Part shown: in pieces, positions 50,452 to 59,185 of the stretch
Layout: each line of letters opens with the position of its first letter
Numbering within the stretch: position 1 is the stretch's first letter
NCBI RefSeq assembly: GCF_018603905.1
Contig: NZ_JAHFZZ010000037.1
Location: forward strand, 1 to 64,000
Direction: 5' to 3'
DNA length: 64,000 nucleotides
Source of the DNA: Nonomuraea sp. NEAU-A123
GTDB taxonomy: Bacteria > Actinomycetota > Actinomycetes > Streptosporangiales > Streptosporangiaceae
The notes under the pieces: generated by a model
The model's input: the letters and a program-made list of their open reading frames with translations, nothing else
Database searches by the model: none
Told to the model about the DNA's origin: nothing
Program-made: the position numbers and the translations under genes

Positions 50452-51780
50452 TCATACGAGAGCGGCCACCGCGCGCAACGTGACACCCGTGCCCACGAGC
50501 AGGACGAGTGTGGCGGTCATGGCGGCGCTGTACGGGCGCAACCGCTGCATCCGCCCTCCCAGAGTAAGGTCGCTCAGCCTGCGCAGGGCGAGCGCTGTAA
50601 TCAGTAGCGTGACCGCCATGCCGAGTCCGTAGCACACCACGGTCAGGACGCCGAACGCAGTGCGTCCCAGTGCCATCGCGCCGAGGAGGACCACCAGGGC
50701 GGACGGGCTGGGCACCAGCCCACCGGCTACAGCCAGCGCCACGACCCCACCCGACCCCCTCCCGTGACCGTGCCCCTGACCGTGCCCGTGACCATGTCCA
50801 TGACGGTGGCGGGTCCGGCTACGGAAGGCGGAGCGGAGCAGGCCGGCGCCGATCACGGCGATGAGGAGTCCGCTCGCCACGCCGAGCCAGCTCAGCACCA
50901 CCTCACCGGCGATCGCGCTGGCGGCCGTGACCAGCATCCCCAGAGCCAGCACGCCCGCTGTGTGGGTGGCGGTGACCGTGGCCGCGACGGTGACGGCGTC
51001 CAGCAACCGTCGTTGCCGTCCGGCGAGGTAGGCGGCCATGACGGTTTTGCCATGGCCGGGCATCGCCGCGTGCACGGCGCCCAGCGCCAGCGACAACAGC
51101 AAGGCCAGCAGCCCGAGCGGCACGGTCAGCCGGTCGGCGCCGATCAGCGTGTTGAGCCGGTCGGCCAGCAGGCCGGCGTAGCGGGTGACGGCGTCCACAC
51201 CCGGCACGTCCGCCGGCGCGCCGGAGCCGCTGTCGCCGGGCTCCGCCGTCAGGCGCGCCTGGCGTACGTCGAGTGGTGAGCTGAGCAGGTCGGCGGGGTA
51301 GTCGCGTAGCTCGCCCGACACGCTCTTCGCAGGGACGTCGGAGTCGCGCAGGCGCACGCCGTGCCCCTTGGCCGTGATCTCCCGCCAGCCCACGGTGTCG
51401 CCACGGTAGCCGTTGGCGAAGGTGAGGGCGAGCGGCCGGTCAACGCGGAGCGGCGCGGTCAGGTGGCACGTGAGCCTGCTGGTGCGCAGCCCCGCGGCGC
51501 CCGGCCGGTAGGCGAAGGAGGCGTCGGTGACGCGCCAGGTCAGCAGCCGCCCTCCGGCCTGCGCGCGGACGGCGTCACGCAACTCGGCGCAGGCGCGACG
51601 GGCGTGGGTGTCCGCAGGGCCGGTCGGCGGCTGCTGCAGGGTGGGGATCTCGGCAAGGTCCACGATGGCGAGGTGCTCGATCCTGTCGTGGTGGATCGTC
51701 AACCCGTCGTAGTGGTTGATGCTGAAGTTCCCCAGGGGATGCGCCGCCAGCACCGCGGCGGCGGCGAGTGCCGTGATCAT
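50452..51780 (-). CDS. NicO/RcnA-like nickel-cobalt transporter
   Basis: A 442-residue membrane protein. The N-terminal 200 residues form a non-cytoplasmic domain after a short hydrophobic leader. Six or more membrane segments follow, with GAVHAAMPGHGKTVMAAYLAG and GLVPSPSALVVLLGA as family signatures. A His/Gly-rich loop (HRHGHGHGHGQGHGHG, near residues 320-336) should bind metal. It is coupled by ATGA to the TPR gene upstream. Metal export or import cannot be told apart. Confidence 0.85.
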   Translation of the reverse strand: MITALAAAAVLAAHPLGNFSINHYDGLTIHHDRIEHLAIVDLAEIPTLQQPPTGPADTHARRACAELRDAVRAQAGGRLLTWRVTDASFAYRPGAAGLRTSRLTCHLTAPLRVDRPLALTFANGYRGDTVGWREITAKGHGVRLRDSDVPAKSVSGELRDYPADLLSSPLDVRQARLTAEPGDSGSGAPADVPGVDAVTRYAGLLADRLNTLIGADRLTVPLGLLALLLSLALGAVHAAMPGHGKTVMAAYLAGRQRRLLDAVTVAATVTATHTAGVLALGMLVTAASAIAGEVVLSWLGVASGLLIAVIGAGLLRSAFRSRTRHRHGHGHGHGQGHGHGRGSGGVVALAVAGGLVPSPSALVVLLGAMALGRTAFGVLTVVCYGLGMAVTLLITALALRRLSDLTLGGRMQRLRPYSAAMTATLVLLVGTGVTLRAVAALV

Positions 51781-53078
51781 GGCATCTCCGCGAGCAGTGC
51801 TCGCGCCCGCGTCGCCCCAGCCGGGGAGAAGTGCGGGTTGATGGACAGCGCTCTGCTCAGATGGGTGCGGGCGGCGGCAGTGTGTCCGAGCGCGTGCTCG
51901 ATCTCGCCCCGGTGGTAGGCGAACAGCGCGTTGCGCCCGCCGAGCGCGTCAGCTCGGGCGGCGTAGGTGGCGGCCTCGGCGTGGCGCTCGGCCTGGTGCA
52001 ACGCCCACCCGAGCGCGTCGGCGACCTCGACGCTCCGGCGTCGTTTCCATTCCGCCCGCAGGTGCCGGACCGCGGCATCCGCGTCACCGTGGTTCGCCTC
52101 GAACATGCCCATGGCCAGGCCATCGACTGCTCCGTTCGCGGCCAGCAGCTTCTGCTGGGCGGTGAAGACGGCGTACTGCCGCCTGGCCCCGTCCCCGTCG
52201 CCGAGGTGCTCGAGCAGTTCCCCGTATTCGACGACGAACGACGGGGAGCGCGCGACGGCGGTGGCGTAGTCGCGCAGGGCCTGGTCGGTGTGGCCGCGCG
52301 CGGCCTCCGCGCGCGCCTTGCTAGCCCTCGACGCGACGTGTTCGGGGTCGGCGGCCAGCGCCTGGGTGTAGGCGGTGAGTGCGGTTCGAGGGTCGCCGTT
52401 GTTCCAGGAGAGCTCGCCGAGTTGCCATTGGCAGAAGGCATACTCGGCGGCGTCGCCGGGGATCGCGCAGGCGCGGCGCAGCACCTCGCGGGCGGGGCCG
52501 GGCCTGCCGCGCAGGTGTTCCAGACGGGCGGCCCTGGTGAAGGAGGCGAGGTCGGGGCGGCCGTCGAGCATGCGGCGCAGCGCGGTCTCGGCCTGTTCGT
52601 ACTGGCCGAGTTCGAGGTAGGCGTCGGTGAGCACGCCGTACAGAGCCCAGCGGAACGGCGCCTCCTTGCGGGCCTGCTCGGCCCAGCGCACCGCGCCGGC
52701 GAAGTCGTGCCGGGCGTTGGCCAGCGCGCCCATGCCGATCACGGCGTCGATGTACGGCTGCCCGTCGCCGGTGGGCTGGCGCAGTGAACGTTCGAACGCG
52801 CCCTGGGCCTTGCCGTAATAGGCGGTGTCCGTGGTGCGGCGGGCCTGCTCCAGGTACATGCTGCCGAGGCTCGCCCAGACCGCCGCGTCGTCGGGCTGAC
52901 GGCGCAGGTGCGTCTGGGCGGCCTCGATCGATCCGGCCAGGTCGTACGGTGACCAGTCCGCCGGTGCGGGAGGCGGCTCGTCCCGGCGCAGGAGTCCGCC
53001 GGGGGCGTACAGGGTCAGCAGGACGCAGCCCAGCAGCATGCATCCCAGCAGGGGCAGCAATCGCCGTACGCTACTCAT
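51777..53078 (-). CDS. Membrane-anchored tetratricopeptide-repeat protein
   Basis: A 433-residue protein with one N-terminal hydrophobic helix (LLPLLGCMLLGCVLLTLYAP) and about nine TPR-like units across the rest (for example AYLELGQYEQAETALRRML and ALGHTAAARTHLSRALSINP). The repeats should lie outside the membrane. It is the middle gene of the DUF4331-TPR-NicO operon, overlapping the transporter start by 4 nt, and may scaffold the other two products. Confidence 0.85.
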   Translation of the reverse strand: MSSVRRLLPLLGCMLLGCVLLTLYAPGGLLRRDEPPPAPADWSPYDLAGSIEAAQTHLRRQPDDAAVWASLGSMYLEQARRTTDTAYYGKAQGAFERSLRQPTGDGQPYIDAVIGMGALANARHDFAGAVRWAEQARKEAPFRWALYGVLTDAYLELGQYEQAETALRRMLDGRPDLASFTRAARLEHLRGRPGPAREVLRRACAIPGDAAEYAFCQWQLGELSWNNGDPRTALTAYTQALAADPEHVASRASKARAEAARGHTDQALRDYATAVARSPSFVVEYGELLEHLGDGDGARRQYAVFTAQQKLLAANGAVDGLAMGMFEANHGDADAAVRHLRAEWKRRRSVEVADALGWALHQAERHAEAATYAARADALGGRNALFAYHRGEIEHALGHTAAARTHLSRALSINPHFSPAGATRARALLAEMP

Positions 53079-53084
53079 CGTGGT

Positions 53085-54455
53085 TCAGCCGGTGGCGGTG
53101 ACGGGCAGCGCCAGGTAGGGGAAGCTGCCGGTGATGGGCCTGAGCAGGAACGCCGGGTTGTCCTCGGCGATGAGGCCCGGCGCGCCCCGGCCGGCGGGTT
53201 CGCCCAGGAGCATCCGCAGGTTGACGGTCACGACGTCGTCGATGAGGCGGCGGCCGTTGGGATAGCCCTGGGCGTCGCCCTTGAGGATGCCGTACTTGTC
53301 GGGTGCGGTGGCGACGGGCGTACTCATGTTGAGCCGCAGTTCCTCCGCCTTGGCGACGCGCGGGGCGTCCTGGTTGAGCAGGTGGGAGTTGAGATCCTGC
53401 TTGATCGGCCCGTCCGCCCGCGTGGTGAGGCCGGTGAGGTAGATCTGCTCCAGGTCCTTGCGCGGGGCCGGCGGCGCCGTGACATTCGCCTGCTTGGCGA
53501 CGACCTTGGCCTGGTCGGGGTCGAGCGTGGACGGCACGACGAGGTTGCCGCTCTCGTCACCGTCCGGCCGCACGGTGTTGAAGTGGTCGCGCTGCTTGAG
53601 CGGGATGATCACTTCGTTGAAGTTGGGGTTACCCAGCCGTGAGACCTGCCTGTAGTCGGCCGATCCTGAGCCGAGCAGGCCGCTCGACTTGCGGGAGGCG
53701 GTAGTCCAGACGCCGATGACCGGGTTGCGGGCCGGGTCGCCGCCGAGCGCCAGCTCCGACTTGGGGAGCTGCAGGGCCAGGGAGCTGACGTTCATCGGCA
53801 CCCCGGTCTTGACGGGGAAGAACGGGAGCCCGAACCTGAGCAGGTTGACGGCGCGGTTGTCGGAGTAGAACGGGTCGGCGGCGGTGCCGGTGAACACCTT
53901 GCCCCCGCCGGGCAGGTCGACGACGGCCTTGCGGCGGACCGAAAGGTAGCCGGGAGCGCCCATGTCGGTGGGGGCGGCGTACCCGTCGCGGACCAGGGTC
54001 TCCGCCTTGCCGTCGCGCAGCCTGGTCAGCGTGTAGCTCTGCTCGACCAGGGAGTCCAGTGGGCCGGCCTTGTGCTCGCGCTTGCGGATGAAGGAGGGCA
54101 CCGGCAGGCCCTTGTTGGCGAAGGTCCATCGGTAGGTGACGGCGGCCTTGCCGGTGCCGGTGTTGTCGACGTGCACCTCATAGCGGGCGTCGGTGTCGAA
54201 CTGGTACGGCTTGTACGGAGCCTGGAAAGGGATGTAGTTGGCCACGATCGTGACCGTGTCCTGCCGTTCCGGGCTGGTGAAGGCGTACAGGTCGGTGGCG
54301 TCGACCTGCTTGTTGAGGGTGGTGGCGGGGGCGTCCCAGTGGCTGGTCGCGGTGCTCGGACGCATCGTGGGACCGAGGAGCACCGTGGCCGTCAGGACGG
54401 CGATGGAGGCGCCGGCGATCCACGCCCACCGGCTCCGAGCGCTGGTCAGTTGCAT
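53085..54455 (-). CDS. Exported DUF4331 protein
   Basis: A 456-residue secreted protein with a signal sequence at residues 1-35 and the DUF4331 pattern SHWDAPATTLNKQVDATDLYAF, then LRFGLPFFPVKTGVPMN and the C-terminal GYPNGRRLIDDVVTVNLRML. The function of the family is unknown. It starts the operon with the TPR protein and NicO transporter, a grouping I recall from other actinomycetes, which suggests a metal- or cell-surface-linked task. Confidence 0.85.
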   Translation of the reverse strand: MQLTSARSRWAWIAGASIAVLTATVLLGPTMRPSTATSHWDAPATTLNKQVDATDLYAFTSPERQDTVTIVANYIPFQAPYKPYQFDTDARYEVHVDNTGTGKAAVTYRWTFANKGLPVPSFIRKREHKAGPLDSLVEQSYTLTRLRDGKAETLVRDGYAAPTDMGAPGYLSVRRKAVVDLPGGGKVFTGTAADPFYSDNRAVNLLRFGLPFFPVKTGVPMNVSSLALQLPKSELALGGDPARNPVIGVWTTASRKSSGLLGSGSADYRQVSRLGNPNFNEVIIPLKQRDHFNTVRPDGDESGNLVVPSTLDPDQAKVVAKQANVTAPPAPRKDLEQIYLTGLTTRADGPIKQDLNSHLLNQDAPRVAKAEELRLNMSTPVATAPDKYGILKGDAQGYPNGRRLIDDVVTVNLRMLLGEPAGRGAPGLIAEDNPAFLLRPITGSFPYLALPVTATG

Positions 54456-54475
54456 CTGTCTCTCGATTCGCGAGT

Positions 54476-54506
54476 ACCGGGCCGTGCCCCGGAGGCACGG
54501 CCCGGT
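54476..54506 (-). terminator. Intrinsic-type terminator after the secreted protein gene
   Basis: Perfect 13-bp arms (ACCGGGCCGTGCC) around CCGGA. It begins 24 nt after the stop at 54531 and separates that gene from the DUF4331 operon. Confidence 0.8.
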
Positions 54507-54530
54507 GGAGCTCAGGTCAGGGGGCGTCGC

Positions 54531-55199
54531 CTACGGCACGTACTGGACGACCGCGTCGAGGTTGGCCAGGTAGTCGCCCTCGTTCAGCGAGATGCCGGTC
54601 AGGTCCTTGACCGTCCGGCTGAGGTACGCGCTGGTGTAGAAGGGCCAGTACTTGGGTCCGATGCCGCCCTCGAGCGGGCGCGGCGTGGGCACGTTCCAGG
54701 CGAACTCGTGCAGCTTGTACGTGGCCACGAGCTGCTCGCCCTGAGGCTGCCCGTCGATCTCCACCTGGGCGTGTGTCCCGTCGGCACGCAGGTAGATGTC
54801 GTGGATGGCGACCTTGTGCCCGCTCTTGACGTCATTGACGATGAAGCCGCCGGGGTAGTAGACGCCGTTGCACGGGTCGATGTGGTCCTGCTTCCAGCCG
54901 ATGGGCATATAGATGCCTTTGTTACCGGGCTTGGCCTCGATGGGCGCGATGCCCTCCACCTGCACGCCGCGCTCATTGAAGAGTTTGACGATGTCGGAGC
55001 CGAAGTCGAAGTTCGCGTGTCCCTTGGGGCCGAAGTACGGAAACCGGAAACAAGAAGCGCTGGGCGGCGGGATGGACGGTGCGCCGGCCACACCGGAGGG
55101 CGGTTGGAACGGACCGGCATGGGCGGCGGAGACCGGCGCGGCGGCGAAAACCACGGCGCCGATCACGATCGTTTGAGCGACGCGAACAAGAGCACGCAC
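54531..55199 (-). CDS. Secreted protein of unknown function, paralogue 1
   Basis: A 222-residue exported protein. The GTG at 55199 gives a signal peptide ending near residue 27 (AAHAGP). The mature part has two Cys (SCFRFP and DPCNGVYYPGG), likely a disulphide. It shares the order FNERGVQVEGIAPIEA, YMPIG, C-x-G-V-x-YPGGF, a D-x-Y/F-x-L strand and an E/VxxGQP turn with the next gene, so they are diverged duplicates. I do not recognise the family. Confidence 0.75.
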   Translation of the reverse strand: MRALVRVAQTIVIGAVVFAAAPVSAAHAGPFQPPSGVAGAPSIPPPSASCFRFPYFGPKGHANFDFGSDIVKLFNERGVQVEGIAPIEAKPGNKGIYMPIGWKQDHIDPCNGVYYPGGFIVNDVKSGHKVAIHDIYLRADGTHAQVEIDGQPQGEQLVATYKLHEFAWNVPTPRPLEGGIGPKYWPFYTSAYLSRTVKDLTGISLNEGDYLANLDAVVQYVP

Positions 55200-55399
55200 G
55201 GCGTGACCTTTCGTCGGTGAGAGACATCGAAGTGCCTCTGACGTGCAGTGACTCGCTAAAAGTAGTTGCCTAATCACTCTCTGTAAAGGAATCTTCAAAA
55301 GCTCACCACGAAAATTCGCCCTGAATTCGGGCATGGGAAAAGCAATTAATGGCGCAGTGGTAGTGAGGAGGGAAATCGCCGACAAAAGTGGGACGGCGC

Positions 55400-56164
55400 T
55401 TAGAAGAAAGCTCCTGGCTTCGGCAGGGCCAGGCCGGAGCCGCCCTGCCCCCGGATGGCGTCGCTGATGACCTTGAGCCCGAGCATGCCGAGCGAGGAGC
55501 CGGACTTCACGGGCCGGCTGGGCGGGCCCTGCCAGGCGATGTCCAGGTCGGCCCAGTGCATGTCGCCGTGGAACTTGGTGCCGAGTTCCTTGTTGAGGTC
55601 CGAAGCCCAGCCCCGATCCATGGACAGGATGACCTTGAGCGGGCCGACGCCTCCGTTGTGCGGGACGAAATTGCCGGGGGTCAGGGCCTGCGGGACGCTG
55701 AAGTTCACCATGGCCAGCTCACCGCCGAGCCGGGGTTGCCCGTTGACGGTCGGTGTGGCGAAGAACTTGCTGTCACCCATGGCCGCGAACAGCACCCAGA
55801 AGGTGTCGATCTCGTACGTCGCGCCCGTCTCGTCGTTACTGAAGCGGAACCCGCCGGGGTAGCAGACCCGCCCGCTGGGCGTCTCGATGTTGTCGTACCG
55901 TTCGCCGATGGGCATCCAGGCGGCGGTGCCGCCGTCGACCAGCTCGATCGGGTCCAGCGTCTCGAACCTGATTCCGGCCCTCCTCAGCTCGTTGAGGAAC
56001 TCGGTGGAGAAGGTGGCTTTCGCGCTGCCCTCCTTGGAGAGGTAGCTGCCGATCTGCCCTTCGGAGAGGCAGCCGCGTGGAGCCGCCATCGCGGGGTGGG
56101 CGGACAGGAGGGCGGCGGCCAGGGCAGTGCCACCGGCGATCAGGGCCGCACGATTCAAGCGCAT
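55400..56164 (-). CDS. Secreted protein of unknown function, paralogue 2
   Basis: A 254-residue exported protein with signal peptide ending AMAAP (residues 1-28). Shared elements with the previous gene are LRRAGIRFETLDPIEL, WMPIG, RVCYPGGFRF, IDTFWVLFAA and VNGQP. It adds a C-terminal PPSRPVKSGSSLGML tail. GGAGAAC lies upstream of the ATG. The 200 bp between the two genes are AT-rich for this genome and contain a GCCC-N7-GGGC dyad but no gene. Function unknown. Confidence 0.77.
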   Translation of the reverse strand: MRLNRAALIAGGTALAAALLSAHPAMAAPRGCLSEGQIGSYLSKEGSAKATFSTEFLNELRRAGIRFETLDPIELVDGGTAAWMPIGERYDNIETPSGRVCYPGGFRFSNDETGATYEIDTFWVLFAAMGDSKFFATPTVNGQPRLGGELAMVNFSVPQALTPGNFVPHNGGVGPLKVILSMDRGWASDLNKELGTKFHGDMHWADLDIAWQGPPSRPVKSGSSLGMLGLKVISDAIRGQGGSGLALPKPGAFF

Positions 56165-56422
56165 GCTTGTTCTCCTTCGGGGGAGCAGGGGGACGGTGCA
56201 TCGCGATTACAGACAGTAGTTATGACATCACATAGAGCCGCTGTCTGATAGATGCCGTCCAGCCTTCGTTCGGCGGATCAGGGTCCGCTGAGCGGATGAT
56301 GCCGCCTCTCCCGGGCATGCGTGATCGACTTGTCGGCAGATCCTGGGAAGTCCTGCGCCAAGTCTGTACATGCCAGCGCCCGTCGATCGGCTGATCGGAC
56401 GGGCGCAAAGCACACTGCACTC

Positions 56423-56926
56423 ATGAACGGGCGTGAAACGGGTGCGGCGTCGGAGCGGGTGCACTCCGGGGGTGCCGTGTACGGGTCGCTACTGGCGGCT
56501 TCCGTGGTCGCCGGCTCCGCTGCGGAGGGCGGACCGCCGACCCCGGCGGATCTCGTGATTCTCCTGATAAGTACGGGGGTGGTGTTCTGGATCACCCACG
56601 TTTACGTCCAGGTAGTGGGTGCTGGATATCCCGCCAAGCCCCTTACATGGGGAAACCTGCGGGCGGTCGCCAAGAGCGAATGGCCGCTGGCACAGGCTTC
56701 GTTTCCGCCCTCCATAGCCGCCACTCTGGCGTCTGGGCTGGGCATGTCCAACACAGTGGCGGCCTGGGCGGCGCTGTGTGTCGCGGTGGCGAGCCAGGTC
56801 GGCTGGGCTGTTACGGCCGCGGTCCAGACCGGCGCTTCCAGAAGCGTCGTTGTCGTTTCCGGAATCGCCAACCTCATCCTCGGCCTAGCCATTGTCGCGC
56901 TAAAGACCGTGGTTGCCGGACATTAA
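56423..56926 (+). CDS. Small four-helix membrane protein
   Basis: A 167-residue membrane protein with hydrophobic segments near residues 20-35, 45-65, 105-125 and 140-162. There is no ribosome site before the ATG and the start is uncertain. No family is recognised. It converges on the ABC transporter operon with only 3 bp between stop codons. The 258 bp upstream hold no gene. Confidence 0.7.
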   Translation: MNGRETGAASERVHSGGAVYGSLLAASVVAGSAAEGGPPTPADLVILLISTGVVFWITHVYVQVVGAGYPAKPLTWGNLRAVAKSEWPLAQASFPPSIAATLASGLGMSNTVAAWAALCVAVASQVGWAVTAAVQTGASRSVVVVSGIANLILGLAIVALKTVVAGH

Positions 56927-56929
56927 GGA

Positions 56930-57865
56930 TCAGCTCGACAGGCCGTGGGCCTTGACCCACTCGGTGGCGACCTCGTCGGGGTCCTTGTGGTCGTTGTCCA
57001 CGAGCGAATCGAGCTTGCTCAGCTCCTCGGTGGTCAGCGCGGTGTTCAGCTTGGCCAGAGCGGTTTTGACCGTGTCGGTGGCCTTGTCGGTGCGGATCAG
57101 CGGGACGACGCGCTGGGCCGGGATGAGGTGCTTCGGGTCGGCCAGTACGACCCAGCCGTTCTTCGCGATGTCCACGTCGGTGCTGAAGAGGTTCCCCATA
57201 TCGATGCCGCCGCTCTTCAAGGCTCCCTTGACCAGCGGTCCGCTGGCGTCGAGGGACTTGAACCCCTTGAACTCGACACCGTAGACGTCCTTGAGCCCGA
57301 CCATGCCGACCTGGCGGGTCTTGACCTCCGGGGGGCCGCCGAAGACCAGCTTGCCGTTGTGCTTGGCCAGGTCGGCGAGGGTGCTGAGGCCGTACTTGGT
57401 CGCGGTCTCCTTGGTGACGGTGAAGACGTCCGCGTCCTCGGCGGCCGAGGGCGGCAGGATCGTCAGTCCCTGCGGCAGCTTGGCGGTGAGCGCCTGCTGC
57501 AGGGCGTCGGAGTCGCTCGCGGTGGCCTTGGGGTCGAAGTGCAGCAGGAGGTTGCCCTGGTATTCGGGCAGCAGGTCGATGTCGCCGTTCTGCAGCGCGG
57601 GCACGATGATCTCCCGCGAGCCGAGGTTGGGCTTGACCGTCGTCTTCACGCCCGCGGCTTCGAGGACGTCGGCGTAGAGGTAGCCGAGGATCTGGTTCTC
57701 GGAGAAGTTGGCCGTACCGATCACCATCGTGGAGTCCGGCGCCGCGGCGGCGGATCCTGTGGCGGATGGCGGGGTGTTCAGGCTGGTCGTGCCGCCGCCG
57801 CAGGCGGCCAGTACGGGGAGTACGGCGAGGGCGAGCGCGCCCGCGACGAAGTTCCTGGGATTCAT
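56930..57865 (-). CDS. ABC transporter substrate-binding lipoprotein (betaine/histidine class)
   Basis: A 311-residue OpuAC/QAT-type binding protein. The lipobox VLAACGGG gives a lipid-anchored Cys near residue 22. FSENQILGYLYADVLEAAG and the DIDLLPEYQGNLL block define the family. It is last in the operon (ATPase, permease, permease, binding protein), 13 bp after the second permease. Known ligands of this class are quaternary ammonium compounds, and HutX-like members take histidine. Confidence 0.88.
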   Translation of the reverse strand: MNPRNFVAGALALAVLPVLAACGGGTTSLNTPPSATGSAAAAPDSTMVIGTANFSENQILGYLYADVLEAAGVKTTVKPNLGSREIIVPALQNGDIDLLPEYQGNLLLHFDPKATASDSDALQQALTAKLPQGLTILPPSAAEDADVFTVTKETATKYGLSTLADLAKHNGKLVFGGPPEVKTRQVGMVGLKDVYGVEFKGFKSLDASGPLVKGALKSGGIDMGNLFSTDVDIAKNGWVVLADPKHLIPAQRVVPLIRTDKATDTVKTALAKLNTALTTEELSKLDSLVDNDHKDPDEVATEWVKAHGLSS

Positions 57866-57878
57866 GAAGAAGGCTCCA

Positions 57879-58541
57879 TCAAGTAAGGCGGTGGCGGAAG
57901 AGGATGCGGTGGATTCCGGCGAGGATGAGGTCCACGGCCACAGCGAGGGCCGCGACGAGGACGGCGCCGCCCAAGACCTGGGTGAGGTCGCGCTGGGCGA
58001 GTCCGTCGAAGATGTACCGGCCGAGACCGCCGAAGCTGACATAGGCCGCGATGGTGGCGGTCGCGATGACCTGTACGGTCGCCAACCGCACCCCTGTCAT
58101 GATCAGCGGGGCGGCGAGGGGGATCTCCACCCGCCACAGGGACTGAAGCCCGGTCATCCCCATGCCGCGGGCGGCGTCCTTGGCGTCCGCCTCGACCGCG
58201 GCCATGCCCGCGTAGGTGTTGGTCACGATCGCTGGGATGGCCAGCGCGACCAGGGAGATGTACACCGGGGTCATGCTCAGACCGCTGACCAGGAAGACCA
58301 GGGTGACGATGCCCACGGTCGGGAGGGCCCGACCGAAGCCCGAGAGGTTGATGGCGAGGAACGCGCCCCGCCCCGTGTGGCCGATGAACAACCCGATGGG
58401 CAGGGCGATCAGCGCGGCGACGAGAGTGGAGAGCAGAGAGTACTCCACGTGCTCAAGCAGCCGCTGGGCGATGCCTTCCGGGCCGGCCCACTGGCCGGCG
58501 GAGGTCAGCCAGGCGGCCAGTTGGGAGAAGAGATCCGTCAT
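57879..58541 (-). CDS. ABC transporter permease (OpuCB/HutW-like)
   Basis: A 220-residue membrane permease with five to six segments. The cytoplasmic EAA loop is AVEADAKDAARGMGMTGLQSLWRVEIPLA. It overlaps the upstream permease by 4 nt. It is paired with the second permease and ATPase of the same importer. Confidence 0.88.
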   Translation of the reverse strand: MTDLFSQLAAWLTSAGQWAGPEGIAQRLLEHVEYSLLSTLVAALIALPIGLFIGHTGRGAFLAINLSGFGRALPTVGIVTLVFLVSGLSMTPVYISLVALAIPAIVTNTYAGMAAVEADAKDAARGMGMTGLQSLWRVEIPLAAPLIMTGVRLATVQVIATATIAAYVSFGGLGRYIFDGLAQRDLTQVLGGAVLVAALAVAVDLILAGIHRILFRHRLT

Positions 58542-59185
58542 GCGCGCGCTCCCTTGCGCATCCAGGGGGTGCAGAGCCATTGCACAAGGACGAGCACCGC
58601 GTCGGCGGCCAGCGCGAGCAGCAGCGTGAGTACCACTCCGGCGAGCACGGGGGTGGGGAAACTGCGCTGGAAGCCATCGGTGAACAACTGGCCGATGCCG
58701 CCGTATCCGATGTAGCTGGCCACGCTGACCAGGGAGATGGTCATGACGCTGGCCACCCTGACCCCAGCCATGATCACCGGTAGGGCGAGCGGGAACTCGA
58801 CCTTCAGCAGGGTGCCGAGTCTGCCCGTGCCCATGGCAAGGGAGGCCTCCCGGACCTTGGCGGGCACGCTGTCGAGCCCCTCGACGGTGTTGCGGAGCAG
58901 GACGACCAGGGTGTACACGGTCAGCCCGGCGATCGCGGTCGTCCTGGTCAGTCCCGTGATCGGCAGCAGCAGGACGAACAGGGCCAGCGACGGCACCGTG
59001 AACATGATGTTGGAGATGCCGAGCAGCAGTCCGCGCAGCGGACGGACCCGGTGGGCGACCACGGCGAGCGGCAGCGCGATCAGCAGGCCGAGCAGCACGG
59101 CGGGGACCGCCGTCGCCAGGTGGTCCAGCGTGAGCGCCAGCAGGTCGTCGGTGTGCGTGGTGAGCCAGCCCCACTCGATGATCAT
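58538..59185 (-). CDS. ABC transporter permease (OpuCD/HutW-like)
   Basis: A 215-residue membrane permease with the EAA loop VPAKVREASLAMGTGRLGTL and GYGGIGQLFTDGF near its end. Start overlaps the ATPase stop (ATGA), end overlaps the next permease. It forms the heterodimeric channel with that permease. Confidence 0.88.
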   Translation of the reverse strand: MIIEWGWLTTHTDDLLALTLDHLATAVPAVLLGLLIALPLAVVAHRVRPLRGLLLGISNIMFTVPSLALFVLLLPITGLTRTTAIAGLTVYTLVVLLRNTVEGLDSVPAKVREASLAMGTGRLGTLLKVEFPLALPVIMAGVRVASVMTISLVSVASYIGYGGIGQLFTDGFQRSFPTPVLAGVVLTLLLALAADAVLVLVQWLCTPWMRKGARA

